Made by a program: the position numbers and the translations under genes. Shown here in pieces: positions 1 to 15,516 of a stretch of DNA of 64,000 bases; position 1 is the first letter of the stretch, and every line of letters starts with the position of its first letter. Source of the DNA: Stutzerimonas urumqiensis. Lineage in GTDB: Bacteria; Pseudomonadota; Gammaproteobacteria; Pseudomonadales; Pseudomonadaceae. Under the pieces are notes generated by a model. It made no database searches. It worked only from the letters and a program-made list of their open reading frames with translations, and was not told the DNA's origin. The DNA is taken from the NCBI RefSeq assembly GCF_003640395.1, contig NZ_RBZQ01000009.1:124001-188000 (forward strand), given 5' to 3'.

Positions 1-2
1 CC

Positions 3-458
3 GTGTTTCGCGGAGCAAACGCCATCAGTCTCGACGCCAAAGGGCGCCTCGCGATGCCGAGTCGGTATCGCGATGAGCTCGTTTCGCGTTGCGATGGCCA
101 GCTCATCATCACGATCGATGCCGTCGATCGCTGCCTCTGCATCTATCCGCTGTCCGAATGGGAAGTCATCGAAGCCAAGTTGCGTCAGTTGCCGTCGTTC
201 AGCGAAGAGGCCCGTCGCCTGCAGCGTGTGCTGATCGGCAACGCGGTCGATCTGGAGCTGGATGGCAGCGGCCGGTTGCTGGTGCCGCCGCGGTTGCGGG
301 AATACGCCGGCCTCGATAAGCGGGCAATGCTCGTTGGCCAACTGAACAAATTTCAATTGTGGAACGAGGACGACTGGAACGCGCTTGCCGAGGCGGACCT
401 AGCGGCCATCAAACAACCCGGCGGTCTGCCGGACGAACTGCGCGACCTTATTCTGTGA
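3..458 (+). CDS. mraZ: MraZ transcriptional regulator
   Basis: First gene of the dcw cluster: a DNA-binding repressor of the AbrB/MraZ fold that binds repeats upstream of its own operon. The 151-residue protein has the two expected repeats, each with a DxxGRxxxP signature ([12 protein letters not shown] near residue 10 and [11 protein letters not shown] near residue 88). Length is normal for the family. The start is GTG at base 3, so its ribosome-binding site, promoter and operator repeats lie outside the window. Its TGA stop is embedded in the GTG start of the next gene (GTGA), suggesting translational coupling. Confidence 0.97.
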   Translation: MFRGANAISLDAKGRLAMPSRYRDELVSRCDGQLIITIDAVDRCLCIYPLSEWEVIEAKLRQLPSFSEEARRLQRVLIGNAVDLELDGSGRLLVPPRLREYAGLDKRAMLVGQLNKFQLWNEDDWNALAEADLAAIKQPGGLPDELRDLIL

Positions 459-1398
459 ATCCGAACAGCGAGCTGGCCCATGTCACCGTATTGCTCGACG
501 AAGCCGTCGATGCGCTCGAGGTGCGTCCGGATGGTCGCTATATGGATGGAACCTTCGGTCGAGGAGGGCACAGCCGGCTATTGTTGCGCAGGCTCGGACC
601 TGAAGGGCGCTTGCTGGGATTCGACAAGGACCCGCAAGCCATCGAGACGGGTGAAACGCTGGCGGCCGAAGACGGCCGCTTCGTTATTGTGCAACGCAGC
701 TTTGCCGAGCTGGCCGACGAAGCGCGCCAGCGCGGTTGGATGGGCACGGTAAGCGGCGTGCTGCTGGATCTCGGCGTGTCTTCACCGCAGCTGGACGATC
801 CCTTGCGGGGTTTCAGCTTCACCCATGACGGTCCGCTGGACATGCGGATGGACCCGTCGCGCGGCGTCAGCGTGGCCGAGTGGCTTGCCGGCGCGAGCGA
901 GGACGAAATCACCCACGTCTTGCAGACCTATGGCGAAGAGCGTTTTGCGCGGCGCATGGCCCGGGCGGTTATCCAGCGTCGCGCCGAGCGGCCGTTCGAG
1001 CGCACGACCGACCTGTCCGCCGTGCTGGCCCAGGCGAATCCGGCCTGGGAAAAGGGCAAAAACCCGGCGACTCGCGCCTTTCAGGGGCTGCGCATCTTCA
1101 TCAACGACGAACTGGGCGATCTCGAGCGGGGCCTGGAGGCCGCGCTCGACGTGCTCGACGTGGGCGGGCGGCTGGCGGTCATCAGTTTCCATTCGCTGGA
1201 GGATCGTATCGTCAAGCAATTCATGCGGCGCCACGCCAAAGGCGAAGCGGACAAGCTGCCGCGCGATCTGCCGATCATCCCGCCTGCGTTCCAGCCGCGC
1301 CTGAAGCTCCTTGGCAAGCCTCGGTATGCCTCGGCCGACGAGGTGAAAGGCAATCCGCGGGCGCGCAGCGCCGTGATGCGCGTTGCGGAGAAGTTGGC

Positions 1399-1402
<4 letters not shown>
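455..1402 (+). CDS. rsmH: 16S rRNA m4C1402 N4-methyltransferase RsmH
   Basis: Methylates the N4 of C1402 in the 16S rRNA P-site using S-adenosylmethionine. The 315-residue product starts at the GTG overlapping the mraZ stop, giving [20 protein letters not shown], which matches the family's N-terminus. An open frame extends further upstream inside mraZ but is not family sequence. The SAM-binding [10 protein letters not shown] motif is near residue 33, and the [13 protein letters not shown] motif is in the C-terminal third. The stop overlaps the ftsL ATG (ATGA). Confidence 0.97.
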
Positions 1403-3418
<2,016 letters not shown>

Positions 3419-3419
<1 letters not shown>

Positions 3420-4882
3420 TGCCGATGCCGCTGAATCAGTTGCTGCCGCAAGCGGAAAGCGACGTGTTGATCCGGGAACTGACGCTGGATAGCCGCAAGG
3501 TCAGGCCGGGCGATCTGTTCCTGGCGGTGCCCGGCACCCAGCAGGACGGCCGCGTGCATATTGCCGACGCCCTGGCACGCGGGGCCGCTGCCGTCGCCTA
3601 CGAAGCCGAAGGGGCGGACGTCCCGCGTGACGACGTGGCCGCGCTGATACCGGTGCGCCGGTTGGCAGGCCAGCTGTCGGCGATCGCTGGCCGCTTCTAT
3701 GGTGAGCCGAGCCGTAGCTTGCGGCTCGTCGGCGTGACCGGAACCAACGGAAAGACCAGCGTAAGCCAGCTTGTCGCCCAGGCGCTGGGCCAGCTCGGCG
3801 AGCGCTGCGGCATCATCGGCACGCTTGGCACCGGGTTCTATGGCGAACTCGCACAAGGGCGTCACACCACGCCGGATGCCATAGGCGTCCAGGCGACGCT
3901 CGCCGGCCTGAAAGCCGAGGGCGCGCGCGCGGTGGCCATGGAGGTGTCTTCGCACGGTCTCGAGCAGGGCCGCGTCGCGGCGCTCAATTTCATGGTCGCG
4001 GTGTTCACCAACCTCTCGCGCGACCATCTCGATTATCACGGCACCATGCAAGCCTACGCCGCGGCCAAGAGCCGGTTGTTCGAAATGCCCGGCTTGCGCG
4101 CCCGGGTCATCAACCTCGACGACGCCTTCGGCCGCGAGCTGGCCGGTCGCGATGCCGAGGGACGGCTGATCACCTACAGCCTCGAGCGGACCGACGCGCA
4201 TTTCCACTGCACCGCCATCACGCTCGGCGACGATGGCATCCAGGCCCGCCTGGTGACGCCGCAGGGCGAGCGCGCCTTGCGCAGCCGCCTGATCGGTCGC
4301 TTCAACCTGAGCAACGTACTGGCCGCTGTATGCGCCTTGATCGGAATGGGCTATCCGCAGGACGAAATCCTCGCGGTTCTGCCCGCCCTGCAGGGCCCCG
4401 AGGGGCGCATGCAGCGGCTCGGCGGAGAGGGCAAGCCGCTCGTCGTCATCGACTATGCGCATACCCCCGACGCCCTCGACAAGGTGTTGCAGGCGCTGCG
4501 GCCGCATGTCCAGCGCGAGCTGCGCTGCGTGTTCGGGTGTGGCGGCGATCGTGATCGCGGCAAGCGACCGCTCATGGGCGCCGTAGCCGAGCGCCTGGCT
4601 GATCGTCTGTTCATCACCGACGACAATCCGCGCGGCGAACGGCCCGCCAGCATCCTGGACGACATCCGCGCAGGCCTCTCCAGCCCGGCGGACGCCCGGC
4701 TCGTCGAAGGGCGCGCCCAGGCCATCGCCGAAGCGATCGGCACCGCGGCTGCCGGTGATGTGGTGCTGCTCGCTGGAAAGGGTCACGAGGACTATCAGGA
4801 GGTCGAGGGCGTGAGGCATCCGTTTTCCGATATCGAAGAGGCCCGTCGGGCGCTCGCGTCCTGGGGGAAGGACCATGCTTGA
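3419..4882 (+). CDS. murE: UDP-MurNAc-tripeptide synthetase MurE
   Basis: ATP-dependent ligase adding the third stem residue to UDP-MurNAc-L-Ala-D-Glu in the cytoplasm. The 487-residue protein has the Mur ligase P-loop GVTGTNGKTS near residue 105 and the DNPRGE motif near residue 403, whose DNPR core marks selectivity for meso-diaminopimelate over lysine, as expected for a Gram-negative. It begins one base into the ftsI stop and overlaps murF by eight bases. Confidence 0.97.
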
Positions 4883-6248
4883 AGCCTGGCAGCTCAGCCA
4901 TGTCGCCGGCCCGCTCGGTGGCCGTTTGGCCGGTACCGATGCCACGTTCACGGCGGTCGGAACGGACAGCCGGACCGTTCGCCCGGGCGACCTGTTCGTC
5001 GCCCTGACGGGGCCGCGCTTCGATGGCCATGACTATCTGGCCGACGTCGCGAGCAAGGGCGCGGTAGCGGCGCTGGTCGAGCGCGCCTGCCCGGAGGTCG
5101 CCATCGCGCAGCTGGTGGTGCCGGATACGCGCGTGGCGCTCGGCCAGTTGGGTGCGTTGAATCGCGATGCGTTCGCCGGGTCGATCGCCGCCATCACCGG
5201 CTCGAGTGGCAAGACCAGCGTGAAGGAACTGCTGGCGAGCATCCTGCGCGCTGCATTTGGCGAGCGGACGGTACTCGCGACGCGTGGCAATCTGAACAAC
5301 GAGCTCGGCGTGCCCCTGACGTTGCTCGAGCTTGCGCCAACGCACCGCGCGGCGGTGATCGAACTCGGCGCATCACGCGTTGGCGAGATCGCCTACACCG
5401 TCGGGCTGACCCGCCCGCACGTGGCGCTCATCAATAACGCCGGTAGCGCCCACGTCGGCGAATTCGGCGGGCCGGAGAAGATCGTCGAAGCCAAGGGCGA
5501 GATTCTCGACGGCCTGGCCGCCGATGGCGTCGCGGTGTTGAACCGGGATGACCCGGCGTTCGATACCTGGAAAGCCCGCGCGGGCGGCCGAAAGCTCGTG
5601 AGCTTCGGCCTGGAGAGCCCGCTGGCCGACTTCTACGCCGGGTCCATCGCCTATGACCTGCGCGGCTGCCCGAACTTCACGCTCATGGGCTCGGCCGGCT
5701 CCGCGCGCGTCCAGCTCAACCTGCTGGGTCGGCACAACGTCGCCAATGCGCTGGCCGCGGCCGCCGCCGCCCATGCGCTGAACGTGTCGATCGACCATAT
5801 CGTCAGCGGGCTCGAGTCGCTCCAGCCTGTCAAAGGGCGTGCCGTGGCCGAGATGACAGCCGGTGGCGTGCGCCTGATCGATGACAGCTACAACGCCAAT
5901 CCCGCTTCGATGTGCGCAGCGGTCGATGTGCTCGCCGGATTCACCGGGCGCCGCGTGTTGGCGCTGGGCGACATGGGCGAACTGGGTGAATGGGCCGAGC
6001 AGGGCCACCGTGACGTCGGCGCCTACGCCACGGGCAAGGTCGATGCGCTCTATGCCGTCGGTCCGCTGATGCGCCATGCGGTCGAGGCGTTCGGAGCCGG
6101 CGGTCGCCATTTCACCGATCAATCGATGCTGATCGCCGCGCTCCAAGCCGAGCGGGGCGCTACCACCATTCTCGTCAAAGGCTCTCGGAGCGCTGCCATG
6201 GACAAGGTCGTTGCCGCCCTGCGCACGCCAGTCGCGGAGAAAGACTGA
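4875..6248 (+). CDS. murF: UDP-MurNAc-tripeptide:D-Ala-D-Ala ligase MurF
   Basis: Adds D-Ala-D-Ala to complete the UDP-MurNAc-pentapeptide. The 457-residue protein has the Mur ligase three-domain order, with the P-loop [12 protein letters not shown] near residue 107 and the central [13 protein letters not shown] motif typical of MurF. The ATG lies within the end of murE, and the stop overlaps the mraY ATG (TGATG), so the ligases are probably made in coupled fashion. Confidence 0.97.
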   Translation: MLEAWQLSHVAGPLGGRLAGTDATFTAVGTDSRTVRPGDLFVALTGPRFDGHDYLADVASKGAVAALVERACPEVAIAQLVVPDTRVALGQLGALNRDAFAGSIAAITGSSGKTSVKELLASILRAAFGERTVLATRGNLNNELGVPLTLLELAPTHRAAVIELGASRVGEIAYTVGLTRPHVALINNAGSAHVGEFGGPEKIVEAKGEILDGLAADGVAVLNRDDPAFDTWKARAGGRKLVSFGLESPLADFYAGSIAYDLRGCPNFTLMGSAGSARVQLNLLGRHNVANALAAAAAAHALNVSIDHIVSGLESLQPVKGRAVAEMTAGGVRLIDDSYNANPASMCAAVDVLAGFTGRRVLALGDMGELGEWAEQGHRDVGAYATGKVDALYAVGPLMRHAVEAFGAGGRHFTDQSMLIAALQAERGATTILVKGSRSAAMDKVVAALRTPVAEKD

Positions 6249-7330
6249 TGCTCTTGTTGCTGGCCGGTTACCTACAGCAATTTCACACCGGGTTCTCGGT
6301 GTTCCAGTACCTGACCCTGCGCGGCATTCTCGGCGTGCTGACGGCGCTCGCGTTGGCGCTCTGCCTCGGCCCCTGGATGATCCGCACGCTCCAGATTCGC
6401 CAGATCGGCCAGGCCGTCCGCAATGACGGCCCGCAATCGCATCTGTCGAAAAAGGGCACGCCGACGATGGGCGGCGCGCTCATCCTCTCCGCGATCACCA
6501 TCAGCACCTTGCTCTGGGCCGACCTGTCCAACCGCTACGTCTGGGTGGTGCTGGCGGTGACGCTGCTGTTCGGCGCCATCGGCTGGGTCGACGACTACCG
6601 CAAGGTGATCGAGAAGAACTCGCGGGGCCTTCCGAGTCGCTGGAAATACTTCTGGCAATCGGTGTTCGGCCTGGCGGCAGCCATCTTCCTTTATATGACC
6701 GCCGAGGCACCGGTCGAGACGACCTTCATCGTGCCGCTGCTCAAGACCGTGGAAGTCCAGCTCGGCCTTGGGTTCATCGTGCTGACCTACTTCGTGATCG
6801 TCGGATCGAGCAATGCGGTCAACCTCACCGACGGCCTCGACGGCCTGGCCATTCTGCCGACGGTGATGGTCGGCGGTGCGCTCGGCATCTTCTGTTACCT
6901 GTCCGGCAACGCCAATTTCTCGGACTACCTGCTGATCCCGTACGTCGCCGGCGCGGGCGAGCTGATCGTTTTCTGCGGCGCCCTGATCGGCGCCGGGCTG
7001 GGCTTCCTCTGGTTCAACACCTACCCGGCGCAGGTCTTCATGGGCGATGTCGGCGCGCTGGCGCTGGGCGCGGCACTGGGCACCATCGCCGTGATCGTCC
7101 GCCAGGAGATCGTGCTGTTCATCATGGGCGGCGTCTTCGTCATGGAGACCCTCTCGGTGATGATCCAGGTCGCGTCGTTCAAGCTGACCGGCAAGCGCGT
7201 GTTCCGTATGGCGCCGATCCACCACCATTTCGAACTCAAGGGCTGGCCTGAGCCGCGCGTGATCGTCCGTTTCTGGATCATCACCGTGATTCTCGTCCTG
7301 GTCGGCCTTGCCACCCTGAAGCTGAGGTAA
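6248..7330 (+). CDS. mraY: Phospho-MurNAc-pentapeptide transferase MraY
   Basis: Integral membrane enzyme that transfers phospho-MurNAc-pentapeptide from UDP to undecaprenyl phosphate, forming lipid I. The 360-residue protein is almost wholly hydrophobic, with about ten membrane helices and the conserved cytoplasmic motifs [19 protein letters not shown] and MAPIHHHFE. Length matches the family. It is followed after six bases by the GTG start of murD. Confidence 0.97.
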   Translation: MLLLLAGYLQQFHTGFSVFQYLTLRGILGVLTALALALCLGPWMIRTLQIRQIGQAVRNDGPQSHLSKKGTPTMGGALILSAITISTLLWADLSNRYVWVVLAVTLLFGAIGWVDDYRKVIEKNSRGLPSRWKYFWQSVFGLAAAIFLYMTAEAPVETTFIVPLLKTVEVQLGLGFIVLTYFVIVGSSNAVNLTDGLDGLAILPTVMVGGALGIFCYLSGNANFSDYLLIPYVAGAGELIVFCGALIGAGLGFLWFNTYPAQVFMGDVGALALGAALGTIAVIVRQEIVLFIMGGVFVMETLSVMIQVASFKLTGKRVFRMAPIHHHFELKGWPEPRVIVRFWIITVILVLVGLATLKLR

Positions 7331-7336
7331 CAGAGC

Positions 7337-8680
7337 GTGCTGATCGCATCCGACCAGTTCCGCATCGTCGTCGGGCTCGGCAAGAGCGGGATGTCGCTGG
7401 TTCGCCATCTGGCGGATCGCGGCTTGCCGTTCGCCGTGGCCGACACGCGTGCGAATCCGCCGGAACTGGCGACCCTGCGGCGTGATTTTCCGCAGGTCGA
7501 GGTTCGGTGCGGCGAGCTGGATGCCGACTTCCTGGCGCGTGCATCGGAGCTTCTGGTCAGCCCGGGGCTGGCGCTCAGCACGCGCGCGATCGCCGAGGCG
7601 GCCGCGCGCGGCGTGGCGATTTCAGGCGACATTCAGTTGTTCGCGCGCTTGGCCAAGGCGCCGATCGTGGCGATCACCGGCTCCAACGCCAAGAGCACCG
7701 TGACGACACTGGTCGGCGAGATGGCGCGTGCCGCCGGACGCCGGGTCGCGGTTGGCGGCAACCTCGGCACGCCGGCGCTGGATCTGCTGGCCGACGACGT
7801 CGAGCTGTATGTCGTCGAGCTATCGAGCTTCCAGCTGGAAACCACCGAGCTGCTGAATGCCGAAGTCGCGACCTGCCTGAACATCAGTGAAGACCACATG
7901 GATCGCTACAGCGGCTTGCCGGCCTACCATCAGGCCAAGCACCGCATCTTCCGCGGTGCGCGGCAGGTGGTGATCAACCGCGACGATCGGCTCAGCCGCC
8001 CGTTGCTCAGCGAGGAGGTGCCGGTCTGGTCGTTCGGTCTGGGCAAGCCGGATTTTCGCGGCTTCGGCCTGATCCAGGAGGGTGGCGAAGCTCACCTGGC
8101 GTTCCAGTTCGAGCCCTTGATGCCGGCGCGCGCCCTGCGCATGCGCGGCGCGCATAACCAGAGCAATGCCCTGGCCGCGCTCGCACTCGGCCATGCCGTC
8201 GGCCTGCCGTTCGAGCCCATGCTGGAAACGCTGCGCACCTTCGCTGGCCTGCCGCATCGCTGCCAGTGGGTGGGCGAGCACCAGGGCGTCGCCTTTTACG
8301 ATGACTCCAAGGCCACCAACGTCGGTGCCGCGCTTGCGGCGATCGAGGGGTTGGGTGCCGATATCGCCGGCCGCCTGGTGCTGATCGCCGGCGGTGATGG
8401 CAAGGGTGCCGATTTCGCTCCGCTGCAGCCGGCGGTGTCGCGTCATTGCCGCGCGCTGGTGCTGCTCGGTCGCGACGCGGACAAGCTGGAGCGCGCGCTC
8501 GCCGGCGCGGCCCCGGTGATTCGCGTGGCCACCCTCGAGGAGGCCGTTCGTGCAGCTGCCGAGCAGGCGCAACCCGGCGATGCCGTGCTGCTGTCCCCGG
8601 CCTGCGCGAGCCTGGACATGTTCGCCAACTTCGAAGAACGCGGCCGGTTGTTCGCGGCGGCGGTGGGAGAGCTCGCATGA
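7337..8680 (+). CDS. murD: UDP-MurNAc-L-alanine:D-glutamate ligase MurD
   Basis: ATP-dependent ligase adding D-glutamate in the second step of stem-peptide synthesis. The 447-residue protein starts at GTG and has an N-terminal UDP-binding Rossmann fold (VVGLGKSGMS), the ATP-binding ITGSNAKSTVTTL motif near residue 114 and the YDDSKATN motif near residue 320. The stop TGA overlaps the start of ftsW (ATGATG), where the first ATG precedes the last murD base. Confidence 0.97.
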   Translation: MLIASDQFRIVVGLGKSGMSLVRHLADRGLPFAVADTRANPPELATLRRDFPQVEVRCGELDADFLARASELLVSPGLALSTRAIAEAAARGVAISGDIQLFARLAKAPIVAITGSNAKSTVTTLVGEMARAAGRRVAVGGNLGTPALDLLADDVELYVVELSSFQLETTELLNAEVATCLNISEDHMDRYSGLPAYHQAKHRIFRGARQVVINRDDRLSRPLLSEEVPVWSFGLGKPDFRGFGLIQEGGEAHLAFQFEPLMPARALRMRGAHNQSNALAALALGHAVGLPFEPMLETLRTFAGLPHRCQWVGEHQGVAFYDDSKATNVGAALAAIEGLGADIAGRLVLIAGGDGKGADFAPLQPAVSRHCRALVLLGRDADKLERALAGAAPVIRVATLEEAVRAAAEQAQPGDAVLLSPACASLDMFANFEERGRLFAAAVGELA

Positions 8681-9894
8681 TGCTTCGTGCGCTGCTGACT
8701 CGCCCGTCGCCCCTGTTCGGTCATCGCGGCATCGATCTGGATTTCCCGATGCTTGCCGGTTGCCTCGGCCTGCTCGGTCTCGGGTTGGTGATGATCACCT
8801 CCGCGTCGTCGGAAGTGGCGGCGGTCAATGCCGGGACGCCGCTGTATCACATGATTCGTCACCTCATCTATATCGCCCTGGGCCTGGCCGCCGCCGGCAT
8901 CGTGCTGCTGGTGCCGCTCAAGACCTGGCAGCAGTTCGACTGGGCGCTTCTGCTCGGCGCCGTGGCGCTGCTGATCCTGGTGCTGATTCCGGGCATTGGC
9001 CGCGAGGTGAACGGATCGAGCCGCTGGATCGGCTTCGGCGCCTTCAACGTCCAGCCGTCGGAGCTGGCCAAGCTGTTCGTGGTCGTCTACCTCTCGGGGT
9101 ACCTGGTGCGCCGACAGGCTGAAGTCCGCGAAAGCTGGGCCGGCTTCTTCAAGCCCTTCGTGGTGCTCATTCCCATGGCCGGGTTGCTGCTGCTCGAGCC
9201 GGACTTCGGCGCCACCGTGGTGATGATGGGGTCGGCTGCCGCGATGCTGTTCCTGGGTGGCGTGGGCTTGTTCCGTTTCGGCCTGATGGTCGTCCTCGCG
9301 GTGGGTGCGGTGTTCGTGCTGGTGCAGACCCAGGAGTACCGCCTGCAGCGCCTGATCACCTTCACCGATCCCTGGGCCGACCAGTATGGCGCGGGTTACC
9401 AGCTGACCCAGGCGCTGATCGCCTTCGGGCGCGGCGAATGGTTCGGCGTCGGGCTGGGCAACAGTGTGCAGAAGCAGTTCTACCTGCCCGAAGCACACAC
9501 CGATTTCGTCTTTTCGGTGCTCGCTGAAGAGCTCGGCATGGTGGGTGCGCTGGCGACCGTGGCGCTCTTCGCCTTCGTTGGCGTGCGGGCCCTCTACATC
9601 GGCCTCTGGGCGGAGAAGGCCCGGCTGTTCTTTGGCGCCTATGTCGCCTGGGGCTTGGCGTTCCTGTGGATCGGCCAGTTCCTGATCAACATCGGCGTGA
9701 ACATCGGCTTGCTGCCGACCAAGGGGCTGACCCTGCCGTTCCTAAGTTATGGCGGCAGCTCGCTGGTCATTACCTGCGTCAGCATGGCGTTGCTGCTGCG
9801 TATCGAATGGGAAAGCCGCGCGACGCTTGGCAGCGAAGATGCCGACTTCGCCGAGGCCGATTTCCTCGACGAGGAGCCAGCCCATGCGCGGTAA
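8677..9894 (+). CDS. ftsW: Septal peptidoglycan glycosyltransferase FtsW
   Basis: SEDS-family polytopic membrane protein that polymerises lipid II at the septum in partnership with FtsI. The 405-residue product has about ten hydrophobic helices and the SEDS motifs NVQPSELAKL and LPFLSYGGSS. I placed the start at the ATG overlapping the murD stop; a second ATG immediately follows it (Met-Met). An open frame upstream of this is inside murD and not conserved. The last 11 bases overlap murG. Confidence 0.96.
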   Translation: MMLRALLTRPSPLFGHRGIDLDFPMLAGCLGLLGLGLVMITSASSEVAAVNAGTPLYHMIRHLIYIALGLAAAGIVLLVPLKTWQQFDWALLLGAVALLILVLIPGIGREVNGSSRWIGFGAFNVQPSELAKLFVVVYLSGYLVRRQAEVRESWAGFFKPFVVLIPMAGLLLLEPDFGATVVMMGSAAAMLFLGGVGLFRFGLMVVLAVGAVFVLVQTQEYRLQRLITFTDPWADQYGAGYQLTQALIAFGRGEWFGVGLGNSVQKQFYLPEAHTDFVFSVLAEELGMVGALATVALFAFVGVRALYIGLWAEKARLFFGAYVAWGLAFLWIGQFLINIGVNIGLLPTKGLTLPFLSYGGSSLVITCVSMALLLRIEWESRATLGSEDADFAEADFLDEEPAHAR

Positions 9895-10946
9895 CGTTCT
9901 GATCATGGCCGGTGGAACCGGCGGGCATGTGTTCCCGGCGCTGGCCTGTGCCAAGGAGTTCACGGCGCGCGGCTATACCGTGCATTGGCTCGGAACGGCC
10001 CGTGGGATCGAGGCGGAGCTGGTACCGGCGGCTGGTCTCATTCTGCACACCATCGGTATGACGGGCGTGCGTGGCAAAGGCGTCGCGGCGCTGATCAAGG
10101 CGCCGATGACACTGCTGATGTCGCTGCGCGAGGCGCAGAAGGTGCTCCGTGAGGTGCGTCCGGTCTGCGTGCTTGGGCTTGGCGGCTATGTCACCGGGCC
10201 TGGCGGTCTGGCGGCGAAGCTGGCGGGTATTCCGCTGGTGATCCATGAGCAGAACGCGGTGGCGGGTACGGCCAATCGCCTGCTCGCACCCTTGGCGGCG
10301 CGTGTGTGCGAAGCCTTCCCGGACACCTTCAAGCCCGGCGCCAAGCGGCTGACTACCGGCAATCCCGTTCGGGAAGAGCTGTTCCTCGAGACGCCGCGCG
10401 AGCCGCTTGCCGGTCGCCGGCCGCGCCTGCTGGTGCTGGGGGGCAGCCTGGGCGCCGAGCCGTTGAACAAGCTGCTCCCTGCCGCGCTGGGCCGGCTGGA
10501 CGCGGCGCTGCGGCCGGAGGTTTTCCATCAGGCCGGCAAGTTGCACGCCGAGCTGACCGAGCAGCGTTATGCCGACGCGCAGGTCGCCGCGCAGGTCGCG
10601 CCGTTCATCACCGACATGGCTCGCGCCTACGCCTGGGCCGATCTCGTGGTCTGCCGGGCAGGTGCCCTGACCGTGAGCGAGATCGCCGCCGCTGGCCTGC
10701 CGGCCTTCCTGGTGCCGCTGCCGCATGCCATCGACGATCACCAGACACAGAACGCCAGGTACCTCGCCTCGGAAGGTGCGGCCATCGTGCTGCCGCAGGC
10801 CACGACCGACGAGACGATCCTGGCCACGGAGCTTAGCGAACTGATGAAACACCCGGAGAAACTCAAGACCATGGGCGCCATCGCCCGCCGCCTCGCGCAT
10901 CCGGACGCGACGCGTCGAGTGGTCGACATCTGCCAGGAGGTGGCGC

Positions 10947-10954
<8 letters not shown>
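9884..10954 (+). CDS. murG: Lipid II synthase MurG (N-acetylglucosaminyltransferase)
   Basis: Peripheral membrane GT28 glycosyltransferase that adds GlcNAc to lipid I, giving lipid II. The 356-residue protein opens with the diagnostic glycine-rich loop [14 protein letters not shown] and has the second-domain [10 protein letters not shown] and HQAG segments of the UDP-GlcNAc site. The start is the ATG within the end of ftsW; longer frames upstream are not homologous. The stop lies within the first codons of murC. Confidence 0.97.
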
Positions 10955-13345
<2,391 letters not shown>

Positions 13346-13346
13346 C

Positions 13347-14207
13347 ATGGGCGCCATGCTTCGTCATTCGCAACCGCTGGGTCGCACACCGCTGCGCAAG
13401 CCGACCGCGCCGCGCGGGGCCAGCCGTCCGGTGGTCCGCGAGCCGCTGTCGGCACGCCTTCCGCGGCCGAGCCTCGCTGGCATCAAGCGCTTCGCCTGGC
13501 CGGTGCTGCTGGCAGGGCTCGTGATCGGCGGTTACGAGCTCGGCAAATACCTGTTGCCCTATGCCGACCGGCCGATCAGCAAGATCAGCGTTCAGGGCGA
13601 GCTGGCCTATGTCACGCGCGATTCGGTGCAGGCGCACATTGCACCGTTCGTCGAGGCGAGCTTCTTTACGGTTGATCTTGACGGCCTTCGCCACGATCTG
13701 GAGCAGATGCCCTGGATCGCGCATGCGCAGGTCCGGCGTGTGTGGCCGGACCAGATCGTCATCCGGCTGGACGAGCAATTACCCATCGCCCGCTGGGGTG
13801 AGGAGTCGCTTTTGAATAACAAAGGCCAGGCATTCGCGCCGAATGAACTGACCAATTATGAACACCTGCCGCAACTGCAAGGTCCGAAGCGGGCCCAGCA
13901 GCGGGTCATGCAGCAGTACCAGATGCTGAGTCAGATGCTGCGCCCGCTGGGGTTCTCCATTGCCCGCCTGGAATTGCGCGACCGAGGAAGCTGGTTCCTG
14001 ACCACCGATCGCGGCATCGAGCTGCTGCTGGGACGCGATCGCCTCGTCGACAAGATCCGTCGCTTCGGCGCCATCTACGAAAAAGCGCTCAAGGACCAGG
14101 TGGACAACATCGCCCGGGTCGACCTGCGCTACCCCAACGGCCTGGCCGTTGGCTGGCGCGAGCCGATCCCGGCGGCGCCGGAAACCACCGTCGCCGCCAA
14201 GAATTGA
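13347..14207 (+). CDS. ftsQ: Cell division protein FtsQ
   Basis: Bitopic divisome protein, partner of FtsL and FtsB. The 286-residue protein has a basic, proline-rich cytoplasmic N-terminus of about 48 residues, one membrane helix (about 49-66), a POTRA domain starting at [16 protein letters not shown], and a C-terminal beta domain. I chose the ATG one base after the ddlB stop; an open frame extends upstream but overlaps conserved ddlB codons. Confidence 0.96.
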   Translation: MGAMLRHSQPLGRTPLRKPTAPRGASRPVVREPLSARLPRPSLAGIKRFAWPVLLAGLVIGGYELGKYLLPYADRPISKISVQGELAYVTRDSVQAHIAPFVEASFFTVDLDGLRHDLEQMPWIAHAQVRRVWPDQIVIRLDEQLPIARWGEESLLNNKGQAFAPNELTNYEHLPQLQGPKRAQQRVMQQYQMLSQMLRPLGFSIARLELRDRGSWFLTTDRGIELLLGRDRLVDKIRRFGAIYEKALKDQVDNIARVDLRYPNGLAVGWREPIPAAPETTVAAKN

Positions 14208-14220
14208 GGACAGAGAAGAC

Positions 14221-15468
14221 ATGGCAAGCGTGCAAAGCGGCAAGATGATCGTCGGTCTGGACATCGGCACCTCCAAGGTGGTGGCGCTGGTGGGCGAGGT
14301 GACCGCCGATGGCGAGTTGGAGATCGTAGGTATCGGTACCCACCCGTCCCGCGGCCTGAAGAAAGGCGTCGTGGTCAACATCGAATCGACGGTGCAGTCG
14401 ATCCAGCGCGCCATCGAGGAAGCGCAGCTGATGGCCGGTTGCCGTATCCACTCGGCGTTCGTCGGCCTCGCTGGCAATCACATCCGCAGCCTGAACTCGC
14501 ACGGCATCGTCGCCATTCGCGATCGCGAAGTGAGCACCGCCGACCTCGAGCGCGTACTCGATGCCGCTCAGGCGGTCGCCATCCCGTCGGACCAGCGTGT
14601 GCTGCACACCCTGCCCCAGGATTACGTGATCGATAACCAGGAGGGCGTGCGCGAGCCGCTCGGCATGTCCGGCGTACGGCTCGAGGCGAAGGTGCATGTG
14701 GTGACCTGTGCGGTGAATGCCGCGCAGAACATCGAGAAATGCGTGCGCCGGTGCGGGCTCGAGGTCGACGACATCATCCTCGAGCAGCTCGCCTCGGCGC
14801 ATGCGGTGCTCACCGACGACGAGAAGGAGCTGGGCGTCTGCCTGGTGGACATCGGCGGGGGTACCACCGATATCTGCATCTTCACCGAGGGTGCCATTCG
14901 CCACACGGCGGTGATTCCGATCGCCGGTGATCAGGTGACCAACGACATCGCCATGGCCTTGCGCACGCCGACCCAGTACGCCGAAGAAATCAAGATCCGC
15001 TACGCCTGCGCGCTGGCGAAGCTGGCAGGCGCCGGCGAGACGATCAAGGTACCGAGCGTCGGTGACCGTCCGCCGCGTGAACTGTCCCGTCAGGCGCTCG
15101 CCGAAGTCGTCGAGCCGCGCTACGACGAACTGTTCACCCTGATCCAGGCCGAGCTGCGTCGCAGCGGTTACGAAGATCTGATCCCGGCGGGCATCGTGCT
15201 CACCGGCGGCACGGCCAAGATGGAAGGCGCGATTGACCTCGCCGAGGAAATCTTCCACATGCCGGTTCGCCTGGGCGCACCGCAAAACATCAAGGGCCTG
15301 ACCGATGTGGTCCGCAACCCGATCTATTCAACCGGTGTCGGCCTGCTGCTGTATGGGCTGCACAAGCAATCCGACGGCATCTCGCTGTCCGGTTCGAGCC
15401 AGTACGGCGACGAAACCAAACCATCTGTCCTGGAACGGCTGAAAGGCTGGGTCCAGGGCAATTTCTGA
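14221..15468 (+). CDS. ftsA: Cell division protein FtsA
   Basis: Actin-like ATPase that tethers FtsZ filaments to the membrane through a C-terminal amphipathic helix. The 415-residue product has the phosphate-1 loop VGLDIGTSKVVAL near residue 11, the phosphate-2 loop VDIGGGTTDICIF, the adenosine motif ILTGGTAKMEG, and a C-terminal LERLKGWVQGNF membrane-targeting helix. It begins 13 bases after ftsQ with a GAGGACAG ribosome-binding site. Confidence 0.97.
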   Translation: MASVQSGKMIVGLDIGTSKVVALVGEVTADGELEIVGIGTHPSRGLKKGVVVNIESTVQSIQRAIEEAQLMAGCRIHSAFVGLAGNHIRSLNSHGIVAIRDREVSTADLERVLDAAQAVAIPSDQRVLHTLPQDYVIDNQEGVREPLGMSGVRLEAKVHVVTCAVNAAQNIEKCVRRCGLEVDDIILEQLASAHAVLTDDEKELGVCLVDIGGGTTDICIFTEGAIRHTAVIPIAGDQVTNDIAMALRTPTQYAEEIKIRYACALAKLAGAGETIKVPSVGDRPPRELSRQALAEVVEPRYDELFTLIQAELRRSGYEDLIPAGIVLTGGTAKMEGAIDLAEEIFHMPVRLGAPQNIKGLTDVVRNPIYSTGVGLLLYGLHKQSDGISLSGSSQYGDETKPSVLERLKGWVQGNF

Positions 15469-15516
15469 GCACCACGCAGTAACCAAAACTAGAAAGTACT
15501 GAAAGGAGAGAGGGAA